Assembly: GCA_963821705.1 (NCBI GenBank)
Contig: CAWGEV010000008.1
Coordinates: 186,001 to 250,000 of the forward strand
DNA from: DASUPK01 sp963821705
GTDB lineage: Bacteria; Actinomycetota; Thermoleophilia; Solirubrobacterales; 70-9
DNA: 64,000 nucleotides
Direction: 5' to 3'
Numbering within the stretch: position 1 is the first letter of the stretch; every line of letters begins with the position of its first letter. The notes under the pieces are model-generated. The model did no database searches. It was not told the DNA's origin and was given only the letters and a program-made list of their open reading frames with translations. Both the position numbers and the translations under genes were made by a program. Positions 56,451 to 64,000 of the stretch are shown here, one piece after another.

Positions 56451-57498
56451 ATGGAAGCAGCGACGACATACGCCGCAGCACTCGCGTCCGGCCTCGCCGG
56501 GCATTCCGGCGTAGGCGAATCACGCTGGGCGCTGCGATCGGCGCTCGCCGTCGATCGTCGCGCTCGGCATCAGCTTCGCCGGCGCCAAGGACCCCTCGCT
56601 CCGGGACAAGATCGATGCGGCGCGCTCGGATGCCGGCCAGCTCTCGAACAAGGTCGATTCCCAGACCGCGCAGATCGCCTCGCTGACCGACGCAGGCCCA
56701 TCAGGCCGGAGCGCACGGGCGATGGAGCTGAACGCCCAGGTCCAGACCACCGAGGCGCGCTCCAGCAGCTCGCCGAAGCAGCTCGACGCCGCCCAGCGGC
56801 AGCTCGACGCAGCTGCGCGGGCCAGTACGCCGCGGCAGTCAAGGAGCTCGACCAACGGCTCGTCGCGATCTACGAGAGCGACGCCCCCGACTACGTCACG
56901 GTGCTGCTCAACTCGAACGGCTTCGACGATCTCTCCACCCGCACGACTACCTGACAGGCGCTGCATGACGCCGACATGCGGATCGCGGACAGGGTCGCCT
57001 CGCTGCGCGACCAGACGGCGCAGCACACCCACCAGGTCGCGGACCTGAAGCAGCAGACCGACGCGGAGGCGCAGCAGCTCAGCCAGGCCAAGGCCAGCTT
57101 CATCGCGAGCCAGCAGGCCGCCAACCAGAGCGCCGCCGCCGTGGCGCAGGCGCGGGCGGGCACCCAGGCCTCGCTCTCCGACGCGCAGGGCCAGGTCGCC
57201 CGCTCGAGCAGCAGCAAGGCGGCCCAGCAGGCCTCATCAGCGTCCGGCTCCGGCAGCCCCGGCTTACCTCGGTGGCCCGTACTCGATCCCGACCTACATC
57301 GTGATGTGCGAGTCGGGCGGCAACTACCACGCGCTCAACGCCTCGAGCGGGGCCGGCGGCGCGTACCAGATCCTGCCCTCGACCTGGGCGGCCTACGGCG
57401 GCCAGGGCGCCCCGCAGGACGCGCCCAAGGCCGAGCAGGACCGCATCGCCGCCGAGATCTGGCGCGACTCCGGGCCGAGCGCCTGGTCCTGCGCCTAA
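56451..57498 (+). CDS. Secreted peptidoglycan hydrolase: coiled coil plus transglycosylase-like domain (frameshifted)
   Basis: A basic N-terminus, one membrane or signal segment (ITLGAAIGALAVVIVALGIS), a long coiled coil (residues about 55-260, with QLSNKVDSQTAQIASLTD; QLDQRL-like KELDQRLVAIYESDAPDYV) resembling the PcsB/CwlO N-terminal domain, then a lysozyme-like C-terminus IVMCESGGNYHALNASSGAG with its Glu, and GAYQILPSTWAAYGG. It ends WSCA. Indels near 56457, 56545, 56697, 56770, 56825, 56935 and 57205-57265. The start is uncertain: ATG 56451 abuts the AAGGAG, while an in-frame GTG at 56414 is inside the riboswitch. It remodels the cell wall during growth. Confidence 0.85.
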
Positions 57499-57504
57499 CG
57501 TCGG

Positions 57505-57952
57505 CTAGGACGCGATCTCTCGGAGATCCTTGGGCCGCAGAAGGGCGTGGAGGAGGTGGTCGTCGAGGGCGGCGATGCCTGCCCTTCTTCATCTTGACCC
57601 GCGAGCCGGTGACCAGGGCGACGGCGCTGCGAGAAGTCCGGCTCGTGGCCGACGAGCATCACCTCGCCGCGGCCGGCGGCAACCTCCAGGGGGTCGAAGT
57701 CGCCACCCGCGAGGCGGTGTCCTGCTCGATCGGGACACCCGAGGACCTGCGCAAGCGAGCTCTGCGGTCCGCTTGGCCCGGACCTTCGGGCTGGTCGAGG
57801 CAGACGTCGAGCTTCACCCCGAGCTTCTTCAGCGCCCGGCCGGCGTTGACCGCCTGGCTCTCGCCCTTCTCGGTCAGCTCGCGCTCGGCGTCCGGCTTGC
57901 CGGCGCCGTCCTCGGCGTCGCCATGTCTCAGAAGCCAGATCACCTGCACCAA
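57505..57952 (-). CDS. SixA-like histidine phosphatase (frameshifted)
   Basis: About 150 residues of the histidine-phosphatase superfamily. The N-terminal catalytic block is WLLRHGDAEDGAGKPDAERE, then LTEKGESQAVNAGRALKKLG; the second His block is VMLVGHEPDFS near 57650 and the C-terminus AALDDHLLHALLRPKDLRE. Indels near 57790, 57755 and 57590. The start is TTG 57952 or the next codon GTG. SixA removes phosphate from phosphohistidine on phosphorelay or PTS proteins; the partner is not encoded here. It converges with the hydrolase gene. Confidence 0.82.
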
Positions 57953-58033
57953 ATCCTCTGCCGAAGTTGCGCGGAATCATGTCTGGCTTTCGTGAGCCAG
58001 CCTTGACATCGGGCTCGCTCGTCAAGATGGCTG

Positions 58034-61000
58034 GTGAGCGCCGGAGCGGTCCATCTGCACGTCCACAGCGAGTACTCGCTGCTCGACGGGGCCTGCAAGA
58101 TCGACAAGCTCGCTGCGCGGGCGGCCGAGCTCGACATGCCGGCGCTCGGGCTCACCGACCACGGCGTGATGAACGGGTCGGTCGAGCACTACAAGGCGTG
58201 CAAGGCGGCGGGGATCAAGCCGATCATCGGCCTCGAGGCCTACTTCGTCGACGACCGCGTCGCCACGCCGCAGGCGCGCGCGCTACGAGCGCAACCACCT
58301 CACGCTGCTCGCCTCCAGCGACGCCGGCTTCCGCAACCTGGTCAAGCTGAGCTCGGCCGGCTTCCTCGAGGGCTTCTCGCGCGGCAAGGCGAACGTCGAC
58401 CTGGAGCTGCTCTCCGCGCACTCGGAGGGCGTGATCGCGCTCACCGGCTGCCTGCAGTCGCGCTTCTGCCGCCGCCTGGTCGAGGACCGCCCGGACGACG
58501 CGCGCGCCCACGTCGACGACCTGGTCGAACGCCTTCGGCCCCGACCAGGTCTACTTCGAGGTGCAGCGCAACGGCGTCCCCGAGCAGGAGAAGGCGAACG
58601 AGGGGATCGCCAAGGTGGCGCGCGAGCTCGGCCGGCCGCTGGTCGCCACGGCCGACGTCCACTACCTGCGCCGCGAGGACTACGACAGCCACGCGGCGCT
58701 GCTCTGCGTCCAGACGAAGTCGACGATCGAGCAGCCGAAGCTCCGCTTCGACACCAACGAGTTCTATCTGAAGAGCTCCGACGAGATGGCCGAGTCGTTC
58801 TCGGACATGCCGGAGTCGGTCGCGAGCACCCTCGAGATCGCCGAGCGCTGCGAGGTCGAGATGCAGCTCGGCCAGCTTCTGCTGCCGCGCTTCCCGACGC
58901 CGGACGGGGTCGAGCCGGGGGAGATGCTCCGCGAGCTCGCCCTCGAGGGCCTGCGCAAGCGCTACGGCGATCCGATCCCCGCCGACGCGATGGAGCGCCT
59001 CGAGTTCGAGCTCGGGGTGATCGACAAGATGGGCTTCCAGTCCTACTTCCTGATCGTCTGGGACTTCGTCAACTACGCGAAGGAGAACGGGCGTCGCCGT
59101 CGGCCCGGGCGCGGCTCGGCCGCCGGCTCGATCGTGGCCTACGCGCTCGAGATCACCGACCTCGACCCGCTGGCCAACGGTCTCCTCTTCGAGCGCTTCC
59201 TCAACCCCGGCCGCAAGTCGATGCCCGACATCGACATCGACTTCTCGGTGCGCGGACGCGAGCGGGTGATCCGCTACGTCGCCGACAAGTACGGCCGCGA
59301 GTGCGTCGCGCAGATCATCACCTTCGGCAAGATGGCGCCGCGCGCGGCCACCCGCGACGCCGCCCGGGTGCTCGGCTACGACTACGGCACCGGCGACCGG
59401 CTCGCCAAGCAGATCCCGGAGCCGATCATGGGCCGCAGCCCGAGCTTCGAGGAGTGCCTGAAGCCGGGCGAGGAGCTGAAGCGCACCTACGACTCCGACC
59501 CGGACGCGCAGGAAGATCATCGACACCGCGCAGGGCCTCGAGGGCATCGTCCGCAACCACTCGATCCACGCGGCGGCGGTGGTGATCGCCGACCGGCCGC
59601 TTCAGGAGATCGTCCCGCTGCAGCTCGCCGAGGATCGCGGCGGCGCCGCCGCCAACGGCAACGGCAACGGGAACGGCAAGACCGAGCGCGCCTACAAGAC
59701 GGTCACGCAGTACTCGATGGGCCCGATCGAGGAGATCGGCCTGCTCAAGATGGACTTCCTCGGCCTGCGGAACCTCGACGTGATCGAGGACGCCACGACG
59801 ATCATCGAGCGCTCGCGCGGCGAGAGGAGGTCGACATCAAGGACATCCCGCTCGACGACCCGAAGACCTACGCGATGCTCGCCAAGGGCGACTCGATCGG
59901 CGGTCTTCCAGTTCGAGTCCGACGGCATGCGCGATGCGCTCACGCCAGGTCGGCCCGACCGAGTTCCAGGACCTGGTCGCCATCGGCGCGCTCTACCGCC
60001 CGGGCGCCATGCGCTTCATCCCCGACTACGCCAAGGGCAAGCGCAACCCGGCGAGTCGTCCGCTACCCGGATCCGCGCCTGCGCCCGATCACCGAGACGA
60101 CCTACGGCTGCGTCGATCTACCAGGAGCAGCTCATGGAGATCGCCAAGCAGATGGCCGGCTTCAGTCCGGCGCCGAGGCCGATGACCTGCGCAAGGCGGT
60201 CGGCAAGAAGAAGCGCGACCTGATGGCGACCATGAAGGAGAAGTTCCTGGAGGGCATGGCGGCGTCGAAGACCGACCCGAAGGTCGCCAAGGACCTCTGG
60301 TCGCTGATGGAGGCGGCCGCCGACTACTCGTTCAACCGCTCACACGCCGCCTGCTACGCGCTGATCTCCTACCGGACCGCCTGGCTGCGCGGCCAACTAC
60401 CCGGCCGAGTACATGGCGGCGCTGATCTCGACCGTGATGTCGACGAAGGACAAGGTCCCGTTCTTCGTCAACCGCTGCGCCGAGATGGAGATCGAGGTGC
60501 TGCCGCCCGACGTGAACAGCTCCGACCACGGCTTCGTCGTCTCCGGCAACAGCATCCGCTTCGGGCTCGACGCGGTGAAGAACGTCGGCCACATCGCCGT
60601 CCAGGCGATCCTCGACGCGCGTTCGAAGGACGGAGACTTCACCTCGCTGTGGGACTTCTGCGAGCGGGTGGACACCCGCGACGGTGAACAAGCGGGCGGT
60701 CGAGTGCCTCGTCAAGTGCGGAGCATTTGACTCGACGGGCGCCTCCCGCAAGGGCATGCTCGAGGCGCTCCCGGCCGCGACCGCCTTCGGCCAGAAGGCG
60801 CAGGAGGACTCGCGCCTCGGCCAGTCCTCGATCTTCGACCTCGGGCGGCGCGGAGGAGGCCGGCCCGTCGCGCCAGCACCACGCCGCCGATCCGCGCCGA
60901 GGAGTTCGACCAGAACGAGCTGCTGCGCCTCGAGAAGGAGACGCTCGGCACCTTCCTCTCCTCGCATCCGCTCGCCGAGGTGAGGGACGCGCTGCGGGCC

Positions 61001-61566
61001 CGGGTCGACTGCCCGCTCTCGAGCCTCGCCGAGCAAGCAGGACGGGTCCTGGGTGACGGTCGGCGGGATCGTCACCGAGTTCAAGCGCCACAAGTCGAAG
61101 AACGGCTCGCTGATGTCGTTCGCGACCCTCGACGACGTCGAGGGCCAGGTCGAGATGCTGGTCATGGGCAAGGCCTACGAGGCCTCGCAGGAGTTCCTCG
61201 CGGCCGACGCGATCGTGATCGTCCGCGGCAGGCTCGACCACAAGGGCCGCGGCGAGACCAAGCTCGTCGCGCAGGAGGTCGAGCTCTTCGAGCCCACCGA
61301 GGACGAGGTCGCCAAGGCGCGCGCCGCCAGGGACACCGGACCGCTGCGGCTCGACATCGACGCCGCCGCAGTTCGGCGCCTCGCTGATCGAGGAGCTCAA
61401 GGTGATCCTCGGGCACTTCCCGGGCGACTCGGAGGTCATCCTGGTGATGAAGACCCGCGAGGGCACCAGGGAGCTTCGCTTCGGCCGCGAGCTACCGGGT
61501 GCGCCGCTCCGCGGACTGGACGCGGAGCTCGACGACCTGTTCGGTGCCGCCGCGCGCGCCGCCTGA
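58034..61566 (+). CDS. dnaE: DNA polymerase III alpha subunit (many frameshifts)
   Basis: Replicative polymerase, about 1175 residues when joined. N-terminal PHP domain (VHLHVHSEYSLLDGACKIDK; LGLTDHGVMNGSVEHYKA), catalytic palm with GRGSAAGSIVAYALEITDLD near 59110 and the Asp-bearing MPDIDIDFSVRGRERVIRY near 59220, fingers, HhH region, a C-terminal OB-fold (WVTVGGIVTEFKRHKSKNGS) and tail (ELDDLFGAAARAA). A short Asn/Gly repeat (ANGNGNGNGK) interrupts near 59655. At least fifteen indels, e.g. near 58280, 58530, 59512, 59827, 59905, 60055, 60395, 60690, 61035 and 61490. GTG 58034 is the start. Confidence 0.95.
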
Positions 61567-61666
61567 ACCTGGCGCGAGCTATCAGATCGCGCGCCCGGTT
61601 CGCGCAAGGGCCGGCTCGGGGCGCAGATGCCCATCCGCCGCCTCGACGGCGCCTAGACTGAACGCC

Positions 61667-62072
61667 GTGCCGAGGCAGACCCAGACCCAGAGGAGCAGCA
61701 TCGGCGAGTGCCGCGAGTGCCGCACCTTCTGCGACAAGCTGGTCAACCCCGCGGGCTGCCTCGAGATGGGCTGCAAGTTCCTCTACACCTACGAGGACGC
61801 TCGCACCGGCGGCCGCTTCATGGGCTGCATGAACAAGGTGTTCAGCGCCGAGATCGACTTCGACCTCTTCCTGCTGGCCGAGCGCGCCCGCGAGGGCTTC
61901 GGCGGGATCAAGATGACCGGGCACCCCGCTTCCTCATTGCCAGTTCAGCGTCGAGCGGGCATACGAGGGAGACGGCCCCGGCCACGAGTGCGTCAATCGC
62001 CGCTTCTTCGACGCGCCGGACGACACGCCCGAGTCGATCCGGGCGTTCGACCTGCGCAACGCGCTTTCCTGA
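61667..62072 (+). CDS. Cys-rich conserved hypothetical protein (frameshifted)
   Basis: About 134 residues. The N-terminal half has a dense Cys cluster, ECRECRTFCDKLVNPAGCLE then MGCKFLYTYEDARTGGRFMG with one more Cys (at least six), suggesting a zinc or iron-sulfur site. The C-terminal part after shifts near 61930 reads SVERAYEGDGPGHECVNRRF and SIRAFDLRNALS. GTG 61667 is the likely start. I know similar short Cys proteins in Thermoleophilia but no function. It lies between dnaE and a transglycosylase gene. Confidence 0.6.
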
Positions 62073-62104
62073 GCCCGCCATGGTGGGCCGACCGCGCCAG
62101 GGCC

Positions 62105-62870
62105 GTGATCTGCGTGCTCTCGCGGCTGGCTCGCGCTGGCGCTCGCCGGCTGCGGCGGAGCCTCCGGCGTCGCGTCCTCACCGCAGACGCGTCGCCGACC
62201 AGCTGAGCCAGACCGACGACGCCCTGCGCAGCGGCGATCGACGACTGGCGGGCCGGGGGAGACCCGCCCTCGAGCGCGCCGCCCCAGGACGGTCCTCGAT
62301 CAGGCGGCGGCCGTCCAGGCCGGACGCGCGCTATCTCGCCGAGCACTCGAACCTGACCGCTCAGGTCCTGCCACTGCTGCCCGGCCCGCTCGCCGGCCAG
62401 GTGCGCCGCCTGACCAGGGCGGAGCGCGACCTGCTGCGGCTCTCGCACGGCGCGCGCCAGCGCAACCTCAGGGTCGGCGCGCCCGCCGCCGCTCTCCGAC
62501 CTCGTCTCCTTCTACCGGGAGGCGCAGGCCGCTACGGGGTCGGCTGGAACTACCTGGCCGCGATCCACCTGGTCGAGACCAAGTTCGGCCGGGTGAAGAG
62601 CGACAGCGTCGCCGGCGCGCAGGGCCCGATGCAGTTCATCCCCTCGACCTGGCGGATCTACGGCAACGGCGGGGACATCCACGACCCGCACGACGCGATC
62701 CTCGCCGCGGCCAGGCTGCTCCGCGCCAACGGCGCGCCGCAGAGCTACGCCGCGTGCCCTGCGCGCCTACAACGACTCCGGCCTCTACGTCGACGCCGTG
62801 ACGCAGCTACGCGCGCGAGATCGCCGCCAACCCGTACGGGCTCTACTACCTCTACTCCTGGCTGCCTTAG
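62105..62870 (+). CDS. Lytic transglycosylase-like lipoprotein (frameshifted)
   Basis: A lipobox appears once a frame error near 62128 is corrected: start GTG, VICVLSRLA, then LALAGCGGASG, so the mature Cys would be lipid-anchored. The middle is helical (AEHSNLTAQVLPLLPGPLAG; RLTRAERDLLRLSHGARQRN). The SLT domain is GVGWNYLAAIHLVETKFGRV near 62540, with the catalytic Glu, and SVAGAQGPMQFIPSTWRIYG. The C-terminus ends YGLYYLYSWLP. Shifts also lie near 62235, 62290, 62325, 62485, 62535, 62757 and 62810. It cleaves peptidoglycan glycan strands at the cell surface. Confidence 0.83.
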
Positions 62871-62884
62871 GTTCGACCCGAGGG

Positions 62885-63268
62885 TCACTCGGGCTGAAAG
62901 AGCGCGATCGTGTTGCCGTCCGGGTCCTTGAACCAGGCCGACTTTCCGATTCCCGCGGTCGTCGCGATGTGGCCGACGGTCTTGATGTAGTCGGTGTCGT
63001 AGTCCTCGAAGTCGACGCCGCGCCCCTCGAGCTCGGCGACGTCGGCCTCGACGTCCTTCGACCAGAAGCGCGCCTGGGTGTGATCGGCGTTGACGTCGCC
63101 GGGGCGGAAGTAGACGAGCAGCGTGGTGCCGTTCGCCGCACTCGAACAGCAGGTGGTTCTTGATCGTGCCTGGCGAGAGCTTCAGGCCGACCTTGTTCTC
63201 GTAGAAGTCCTGCAGGCATCGAGGTCCGACGAGATCAGCACGGCTGAGATCGGGTTGTCGCTGACCAT
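62885..63268 (-). CDS. VOC (glyoxalase/bleomycin resistance) family protein (frameshifted)
   Basis: About 128 residues of the vicinal-oxygen-chelate fold: SDNPISAVLISSDLDA at the start, then FYENKVGLKLSPGTIKNHLL and FECG after a shift near 63218, VYFRPGDVNADHTQARFWSK after one near 63137, and the C-terminal SAWFKDPDGNTIALFQPE with the conserved metal-side Glu. Such proteins range from glyoxalase to resistance proteins and dioxygenases; the substrate cannot be told. The ATG at 63268 is close to the end of the divergent upstream region, and the gene converges with the transglycosylase. Confidence 0.82.
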
Positions 63269-63330
63269 CTCCACTCCTCTCGGTCGATTGGCGGTCAGCG
63301 GCAGATCCTCCACCATCGACCTAAGAATCG

Positions 63331-64000
63331 CTACGGCTTCCGGTTCGCCTCACGGTGCAGCCGCCTGACGATCTGGATGTCCTTCGCACGACCGCCTTGC
63401 CGTCGAGGCCCGGCCCCTCGAGAGACGGCGGGAAGCCCCTGGAGGCGCGGCTCGCCGAGGAAGGCGCGCATGCCCTTTCGGCCGATCTCGCCGTTGGGGA
63501 TCGGGGCGTGCCGGTCGCGGTTCGAGCCGCGGCGATCGCGCGAGTCGTTCACGTGCAGGAGCTTGAGCTGCTTCAGGCCGATCTTGGCGTCGATCTCGTC
63601 GACCAGGTCCTTCATCCCCTCGGGCGTGCGGACGTCATAGCCGGTGGCGTGCAGGTGGCAGGAGTCGATGCAGAGGCCGAGGCGCTTCGGGCCCGCCGGT
63701 CTTCTCGATCAGCTCCGCGGTCTCGTCGAAGTCGCGGCCGAGGAGCTGGGGCGAGCCCGCGGTGTTCTCGTAGAGGATCGGGCAGCGGTCCGTCTCGGCC
63801 AGCGCCTCCTTGATCAGCTTCACGGCCCGCTTGCGGGCATTGGTGCGCGTGTCGTCCTTGAGCGCCCCGGGTGGATGACGACCCCCATGGCCCCGATCCC
63901 GTCGCCGACCCGCAGCGCGTGCGTCAGCGAGTCGAGCGACTTCTTGCGCATCTCCCGGTCGTTCGTCGCCGGGTTGATCAGGTAGATCGCGTGGATCGCG
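63331..64000 (-). CDS. nfo: Endonuclease IV (AP endonuclease), N-terminus outside the window (frameshifted)
   Basis: Repairs abasic sites using three zinc ions. The window holds the C-terminal about 220 residues: AIYLINPATNDREMRKKSLD, GVVIHPGALKD (metal His), CPILYENTAGSPQLLG (metal Glu), LGLCIDSCHLHATGYD (metal Asp/His), LKLLHVNDSRDRRGSNRDRH (Asp/His) and HAPIPNGEIG near 63500. The rest ends LVRRLH...NRKP. Shifts near 63863, 63690 and 63400. It runs off the right edge, so its start is not visible. Confidence 0.92.

Overview
The window is very GC-rich and reads as the chromosome of an actinobacterium, most likely class Thermoleophilia (Solirubrobacterales or a close relative). This placement is an inference from three things. 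The gene order coaD / SepIVA-like / DUF177 / rpmF / plsX / acpP / rnc / smc / ftsY / ffh / rpsP / khpA / trmD / rplS / lepB / rnhB / yraN / comM / dprA is the conserved actinobacterial division-translation-secretion cluster. Short exported proteins with an 'ALGG.AYA'-type signal segment, familiar from that group, are scattered through it. A WhiG/FliA-type sigma factor sits next to xerC. No phage, insertion sequence or CRISPR array is visible.

Layout. 1-8.7 kb: coaD (cut by the window edge), a DivIVA-like protein, a phosphotransferase/DUF6285 pair facing an SDR/enoyl-CoA hydratase pair, then DUF177-rpmF-plsX-acpP-rnc. 8.8-16.4 kb: smc, ftsY, ffh, rpsP and khpA, interrupted by reverse-strand genes for exported proteins. 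16.4-25.4 kb: trmD, rplS, lepB, rnhB, yraN, comM, dprA, thiD, two small unknowns and ilvD. 25.4-28 kb: reverse-strand genes (SHOCT protein, small membrane protein, alpha/beta hydrolase, 5-formyl-THF cyclo-ligase-like). 28.1-36 kb: L,D-transpeptidase, xerC, whiG-type sigma, an EF-G-like GTPase, a large secreted DUF6351 protein and RNase HI. 36.0-37.1 kb: tRNA-Gly and tRNA-Cys, with a 0.75-kb insert between them that carries DUF4160 and DUF2442 genes and is bounded by a 13-bp repeat of the tRNA-Gly 3' end. 37-48.3 kb: small membrane proteins, a sugar-epimerase-like SDR, tRNA-Val, a DUF2182-DUF1326 protein, thrS, infC-rpmI-rplT, a SpoU methylase and pheST. 48.3-55 kb: argC-J-B-D, a Thr-rich anchored protein, a class E sortase and argG. 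55-64 kb: a LysR regulator, a cyclic di-AMP (ydaO-type) riboswitch in front of a cell-wall hydrolase, a SixA-like phosphatase, dnaE, a Cys-rich protein, a lytic transglycosylase lipoprotein, a VOC protein and the C-terminal part of endonuclease IV.

Many genes from about 10.8 kb onward, housekeeping ones included, are broken by single-base indels, mostly insertions of G or C. The pattern spares some genes (ftsY, rpsP, infC, rpmI, rplT) and hits others up to a dozen times (ffh, pheT, dnaE). I read these as sequence errors from an unpolished long-read assembly, not as pseudogenes, and give each gene its whole extent across the shifts. Start codons and exact protein sequences there are less certain.

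The most interesting items are the tRNA-Gly micro-island, an RNase III that appears to lack conserved metal ligands, a leaderless upstream mini-ORF in front of infC, the c-di-AMP riboswitch controlling a hydrolase, and the DUF2182-DUF1326 fusion.
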